Below are positions 60,354-64,000 of a stretch of DNA of 64,000 nucleotides, one piece after another; the first letter of the stretch is position 1, and every line of letters begins with the position of its first letter. Source of the DNA: DATBGS01 sp036557885 (GTDB lineage Bacteria > Chloroflexota > Ktedonobacteria > Ktedonobacterales > DATBGS01); NCBI GenBank assembly GCA_036557885.1, contig DATBGS010000146.1, forward strand, positions 1 through 64,000, written 5' to 3'. Both the position numbers and the translations under genes were made by a program. The notes under the pieces are model-generated. The model was not told the origin of the DNA. It worked only from the letters and a program-made list of their open reading frames with translations, and searched no databases.

Positions 60354-62021
60354 ATGGCAAGATACAATCTGGCTTCCTCATTACCTCCAAACAGAAGACA
60401 TTGGGAAGCAATAAGCGATTGGCTGAAGGCTCAGTCGTCTCCTGCTCGCTGGCTGCCACCCCGCTGGCACCATCCAGTCATCGGTTATTTCACGGCTATA
60501 GCGCTTGCTCTGCTCGCCAGTGGCTTGACCAGCTTGCTGGAGGCGGCTTTTCCACCGCTGGTCTTGCAAGGGTCGCTGCTTGGATTGGTTACTGTGCTAG
60601 TTGCTTTGACCTGGGGGCAAGGCCCCAGCCTCCTGGCAACATTTGTTGGCACCTGCTTGCTGGCATTTCTGATATTGCCTCCTGAATTCTCCTGGAATAT
60701 AGATAAGCGCGCAGACGCAGTGGGGTTGGCGGTCTATTTGCTGACCGGCATCACCGTCAGCCTCATTGCCGGCCAAAAGGGACGCGCCCACCGACGGGCT
60801 GAGCAAGCGGCGCTTCAGGCGCAGGAAGCCCGCCAGCATGCTGAACGGTTGGCCCTTTTGCTGAGAAATGCTCATGTGGCGTCAGAACAGGAGCGCCAGC
60901 GCTTGCAACAGGTGTTGGATGTGCTGCCGATTGGCGTCTTTCTTACCGACACACAAGAGAACTTGCTCCAGATGAACGCTGCGATGCGTGAACTTCGTGA
61001 CCTTGAGGTTGCGCCAATTGGAGAAAACATTCGCACCCTGGGCAAAGGCTGGTGGCCTACGAACGCCTTGCCTACCTCTACTCAAGAGCGCGCGCTGCCC
61101 CGCGCGCTGAGGACTGGCGAGGGTTCTTCTGGCGAGGAGGTGGAGATCGAAACCAGGGAAGGGCGCCATAAAACAATTCTTCATTCTGTGGCGCCCATGC
61201 GGGATGAGACGGGAGCGATTGCTGGGGGAGTGGTTGCTAATGTAGATATTACCGAGCGTAAGCACCTGGAAGAGGCCCTGCGTGTAGCCAATCAGCAGAT
61301 GGATACCTTCCTGGCGGTGGCAAGCCATGAACTCAAAACCCCGCTTACTTCTCTTCTGCTGGGCTTGCAACTGGCACAGCGTCGCGCTGGAGTGCTGCAA
61401 GCGGGCGAGACAGAAGCGCTTGAAGAGTCGGTCTCCCGGTTCGAGCCGTTAAATGATGCTCTGGAGCGCACTATTCATCAAGGGGCCAGATTAGACCGGC
61501 TGGTGAATGATCTGCTGGATGTCTCGCGCATCCAGGCGGGCAGACTGGAACTGCGCAAAGAACCGGCTGATCTGGCAGCCGTCGTCTGCGAGGCTGTTGA
61601 AGAACAGCGCGAAGTGGCCCCAGGGCGTAAGATTTATTTAGAATTGCCTTCCACGCCTCTGCCGCCGCTCTTTATTGACCCTGGCCGCATTGGGCAGGTG
61701 GTGACAAACTACCTGACGAATGCCCTTAAATACTCAGCAGAAGATTGCGAGGTGGGCGTTGGCCTGGAGGCGAAGGAATCATGGGCGCGGGTCTGGGTAC
61801 GCGACAAAGGGCCAGGCATCCCTCTCGCAGCACAAGAACATATCTGGGACCGCTTCCATCGTGTTGCAGGCATTGAAGTGCAGAGCGGTACGGGCGTGGG
61901 GTTGGGCCTGGGCTTACATATCAGCCGAACGATGATTGAGGAACACGGTGGGCAAGTGGGGCTTGAGAGCGCGCCAGGGCAGGGTTCCACCTTCTGGTTT
62001 ACACTGCCTCTCGCCTCCTGA
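60354..62021 (+). CDS. membrane sensor histidine kinase with PAS domain
   Basis: A 555-residue kinase. About residues 40-145 form a four-helix DUF4118/KdpD-like membrane domain (PVIGYFTAIALALLASGLTSLLEAAFPP ... GLVTVLVALTWGQGPSLLATFVGTCLLAFLILPPEF). A coiled coil and PAS domain (about 185-305, VLDVLPIGVFLTDTQENLLQMN, ending DITERKHLEE) follow. HisKA has FLAVASHELKTPLTSLLLGLQ (phospho-His), then HATPase with NYLTNALKYSAE, VRDKGPGIP and GVGLGLGLHISRTMIEEHGG. GAGGAGC precedes the ATG. No adjacent regulator gene. Confidence 0.92.
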   Translation: MARYNLASSLPPNRRHWEAISDWLKAQSSPARWLPPRWHHPVIGYFTAIALALLASGLTSLLEAAFPPLVLQGSLLGLVTVLVALTWGQGPSLLATFVGTCLLAFLILPPEFSWNIDKRADAVGLAVYLLTGITVSLIAGQKGRAHRRAEQAALQAQEARQHAERLALLLRNAHVASEQERQRLQQVLDVLPIGVFLTDTQENLLQMNAAMRELRDLEVAPIGENIRTLGKGWWPTNALPTSTQERALPRALRTGEGSSGEEVEIETREGRHKTILHSVAPMRDETGAIAGGVVANVDITERKHLEEALRVANQQMDTFLAVASHELKTPLTSLLLGLQLAQRRAGVLQAGETEALEESVSRFEPLNDALERTIHQGARLDRLVNDLLDVSRIQAGRLELRKEPADLAAVVCEAVEEQREVAPGRKIYLELPSTPLPPLFIDPGRIGQVVTNYLTNALKYSAEDCEVGVGLEAKESWARVWVRDKGPGIPLAAQEHIWDRFHRVAGIEVQSGTGVGLGLGLHISRTMIEEHGGQVGLESAPGQGSTFWFTLPLAS

Positions 62022-62086
62022 GTTTGACAGCAGGGGTATGCTGTGAACAGTGAAAAGAGAGATGAACCGAGGAGGGGAAGTCTTTG

Positions 62087-63337
62087 GTGCGCGAGATTCG
62101 GCCACTTGCTGATCATGAGTTTGAAGCGTTTGTCAGGCTGGCGGTAAATGCGTATCCTGCCTACACCATCCGAACGGATGAGGAACGGCAGCGCATGGCG
62201 GGGCGTCTTCTGGAAGAAAGCCGCGACCCCACCCAGATATTCTACGGCCTCTTAGAGGAGAACGTGCTCCTGGGTGGGATGAAGCACCTTGATTTCACGA
62301 TGAACCTGCATGGCACCCAGACACTTGTTGCCGGTATAGCCGAAGTCGCGGTTGATCTGTTGCGAAAGAAGGAACATGTCGCCCGCGATCTGGTGCTGTT
62401 CTTTCTGGAGCACGCCAGAGCCAACGGAGCGGCCCTTGCATTGCTCTACCCATTCCGCCCCGATTTCTACAAGCAGATGGGCTTCGGCTATGGGACCAAA
62501 ATCAATGAGTATCGGGTTTCTCCGGCCAATTTCCCGAAAGGGCCTTCAAAACGGCAGGTGGTCTGGACATCGCCCACAGACGCCGCTCTTTTGCTCAGAT
62601 GCTATCAGCGCTACCAGGCGCGCACGCATGGGGTTATTCAGCGCTCGGAAGCCGAGTTCACGCGCCTGCTCGCGCATCCTGAGAAGCGCGTAGTCGCATA
62701 TAGGGATGCTGGGGCTATCAAGGGGTATCTCGTCTTCAGCTTTCGTCGCCACGACCAGGGCAATTTTCTGATCAACGACCTGCATGTGGACGAGCTTGTC
62801 TATGAGACGCGCGAGGCGCTGAGCCAATTGCTCACGTTTCTCCAGAGCCAGGCAGATCAGGTGCGGGCGGTGGTCATTCGGACCCAGGAGGAAGCGTTCC
62901 ATCATCTGCTGCTTGATCCACGCAATGGCTCAGAGCTATTGATCCCCTCTGTCTATCATCCCAGCAATGTTCAGGGGGTGGGATTGATGTATCGGGTGCT
63001 GGATACACGCGGCATCTTTGAGCAGTTGCGCGAGCATTCCTTCGGGGGCGTAAACTGTCGGGTGAAGATCACGCTTGTGGATAGCTTCTTTCCCTCCAAT
63101 GCCGGAAGTCTGGTGGTACAGTTTGCTGAGGGACGGCCAACGCTCAGCGAGGACGAACGCCACGATGTGGAGATTCGGCTGGAGGTCGCGGAGTTCTCTT
63201 CGCTGCTGCTGGGGGTGGTGAACTTTCAGAGCCTGTATCGCTATCATCTGGCAGACATTTCAGACCCTGGCTACCTCGAAACAATCAATCGCCTGTTCTA
63301 CACTCCAGAGAAACCCATCTGCCTGACGGCATTTTAG
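62087..63337 (+). CDS. Eis-like GNAT acetyltransferase
   Basis: A 416-residue protein of the Eis (enhanced intracellular survival) family: an N-terminal GNAT (IAEVAVDLLRKKEHVARDLVLFFLEHARANGAALALLYPFRPDFYKQMGFGYG), a second GNAT-like domain and a C-terminal SCP2/sterol-carrier-like domain (about 310-416). Relatives acetylate aminoglycosides or peptide lysines. The start is probably the GTG at 62087 (or TTG at 62084), with GGAGGGG upstream. A signal peptide is absent. The physiological acceptor is unknown. Confidence 0.88.
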   Translation: MREIRPLADHEFEAFVRLAVNAYPAYTIRTDEERQRMAGRLLEESRDPTQIFYGLLEENVLLGGMKHLDFTMNLHGTQTLVAGIAEVAVDLLRKKEHVARDLVLFFLEHARANGAALALLYPFRPDFYKQMGFGYGTKINEYRVSPANFPKGPSKRQVVWTSPTDAALLLRCYQRYQARTHGVIQRSEAEFTRLLAHPEKRVVAYRDAGAIKGYLVFSFRRHDQGNFLINDLHVDELVYETREALSQLLTFLQSQADQVRAVVIRTQEEAFHHLLLDPRNGSELLIPSVYHPSNVQGVGLMYRVLDTRGIFEQLREHSFGGVNCRVKITLVDSFFPSNAGSLVVQFAEGRPTLSEDERHDVEIRLEVAEFSSLLLGVVNFQSLYRYHLADISDPGYLETINRLFYTPEKPICLTAF

Positions 63338-63348
63338 GCGCCATTCTC

Positions 63349-64000
63349 TTAAGGAGCCAGAAAAGGCCGCAGCATCGCGTCTAACTGGTCCCATTCCTTG
63401 AGGAAGGCATCGTGGCCGTGTGGCGAGCGAATTTCGGCGTAGCGCGCTCGCCCACCTGCATCGCTGATGCCTCTGGCAAGCGCCCCGACCTGACGCGCGG
63501 GATAGAGCCAGTCCGTTTCCATGCCCACCGCCAGCACCTCTGCCTGGATGCGCGCGAAAGCCACCGCATCGGACCCACGCTCAGGCCCCTCTGCGGCGTT
63601 GTAGCGGTCCATCGCGCTCGAAAGATACAGATAGGTATTGGCGTCAAAGCGGCGCACCAGCTTCTCTGCCTGGTGTTGAAGATAGGTTTCCACATCCAGA
63701 CGCGGCCCGAAGACAGGCCAGGTGCTGGGGCGCGCGGCGGGCCGCCGCCCAAAACGCGCTTCTAATCCCTCCGCGCTGGTGTAGGTCAGCATGGCGAGCA
63801 TGCGCGCGATGCCCAGACCTGCCGCCGGTCCTTCGCCAGGCGGGTAGCGTCCGTTTTGCCAGGCGGGGTCGGCCATGATCGCCTGGCGCGCGATGTCGTC
63901 TATCGCCAGTCCTTGAGTTGAAAGGCGCGGCGCCGCGCCAATCACAATGGCCCGCGCTACAACGGATGGAAACGCAATCGCCCATTCCAGCGCCTGCAAC
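63349..64000 (-). CDS. metX: homoserine O-acetyltransferase (5' end cut by window edge)
   Basis: The C-terminal 217 residues or so of an alpha/beta hydrolase-fold acyltransferase. MQALEWAIAFP follows the nucleophile elbow, which lies just outside the window. ASTW-like linker parts, DVETYLQHQAEKLVRRFDANTYLYLSSAMDRYN, the acid in VGMETDWLYPARQ and the His in SPHGHDAFLKEW are typical of MetX. It acetylates homoserine for methionine synthesis. It is convergent with the Eis-like gene, only 11 bases between stops. Confidence 0.9.
   Translation of the reverse strand, partial: LQALEWAIAFPSVVARAIVIGAAPRLSTQGLAIDDIARQAIMADPAWQNGRYPPGEGPAAGLGIARMLAMLTYTSAEGLEARFGRRPAARPSTWPVFGPRLDVETYLQHQAEKLVRRFDANTYLYLSSAMDRYNAAEGPERGSDAVAFARIQAEVLAVGMETDWLYPARQVGALARGISDAGGRARYAEIRSPHGHDAFLKEWDQLDAMLRPFLAP

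Overview
The window is a GC-rich bacterial chromosome segment with densely packed genes and strong Shine-Dalgarno sites. It most resembles a soil Chloroflexota of the Ktedonobacteria type. The grounds are the mix of a purine/xanthine dehydrogenase island, many small GNAT and esterase genes, GAF/PAS sensor kinases, a sedolisin protease, tandem trypsin/PDZ proteases, a zinc-ribbon/HTH protein of unfamiliar architecture and DUF4395-thioredoxin. The taxonomic call is inference; no rRNA gene is present.

Positions 1-22944 form a divergent purine-catabolism island. Leftward from about 13.1 kb run adenine deaminase, a YgfM-like FAD subunit, a SnoaL-like protein, a methyltransferase, an XdhD-like Fe-S/molybdopterin fusion, a small WEL/FKRP protein, GNAT, an APH-like kinase, SsnA, YgeY, RidA and carbamate kinase (cut by the left edge). 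Rightward run an IclR regulator with its own consensus promoter and dyad operator, a YqeB-like accessory protein, a second small WEL/FKRP protein, a three-subunit xanthine dehydrogenase (FAD, Fe-S, Mo) interrupted by an esterase lipoprotein, a Q-rich membrane peptide, a methyltransferase and an XdhC/CoxI maturation factor. The likely flow is adenine to hypoxanthine/xanthine to ring opening, ending with carbamoyl phosphate and ATP.

Positions 23-32 kb hold a KGG stress protein, a HisC-like aminotransferase, a three-gene ABC-2 exporter behind a promoter with two dyads, and a leftward set (maleylacetate reductase, maleylpyruvate-isomerase-like protein, VOC protein, GNAT, cupin, MhqD-like hydrolase) that looks like quinone/aromatic metabolism or detoxification. 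Positions 32.5-47 kb hold an FHA-NDH2-cNMP fusion, a small Zn-type protein, a double-glycine leader peptide (RiPP/bacteriocin-like), cystathionine beta-synthase, a GAF-GAF histidine kinase, a DUF433 protein, DNA polymerase III delta', a six-hairpin glycosidase, the zinc-ribbon/double-HTH protein, a second ABC exporter and tRNA-Glu. Positions 47-64 kb hold a DUF4395-thioredoxin operon behind a short ORF ending in clustered Cys codons (candidate attenuator), a double-GNAT protein, a LuxR regulator, two HtrA-like proteases, hydrolases, a GH5 lipoprotein, a sedolisin, a LysR/cupin pair, a VWA protein, a sensor kinase, an Eis-like acetyltransferase and MetX (cut by the right edge).

Two dispersed palindromic repeat families cross the window. 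One is REP-like (GTAG plus a CCCCGGC-loop-GCCGGGG hairpin). It lies between genes and also, in frame, inside three coding sequences of the purine island. The other is an element of about 95 bp seen three times. A separate array of 9-bp units (4 direct, 3 direct, 4 inverted) sits upstream of the XdhC/CoxI gene.
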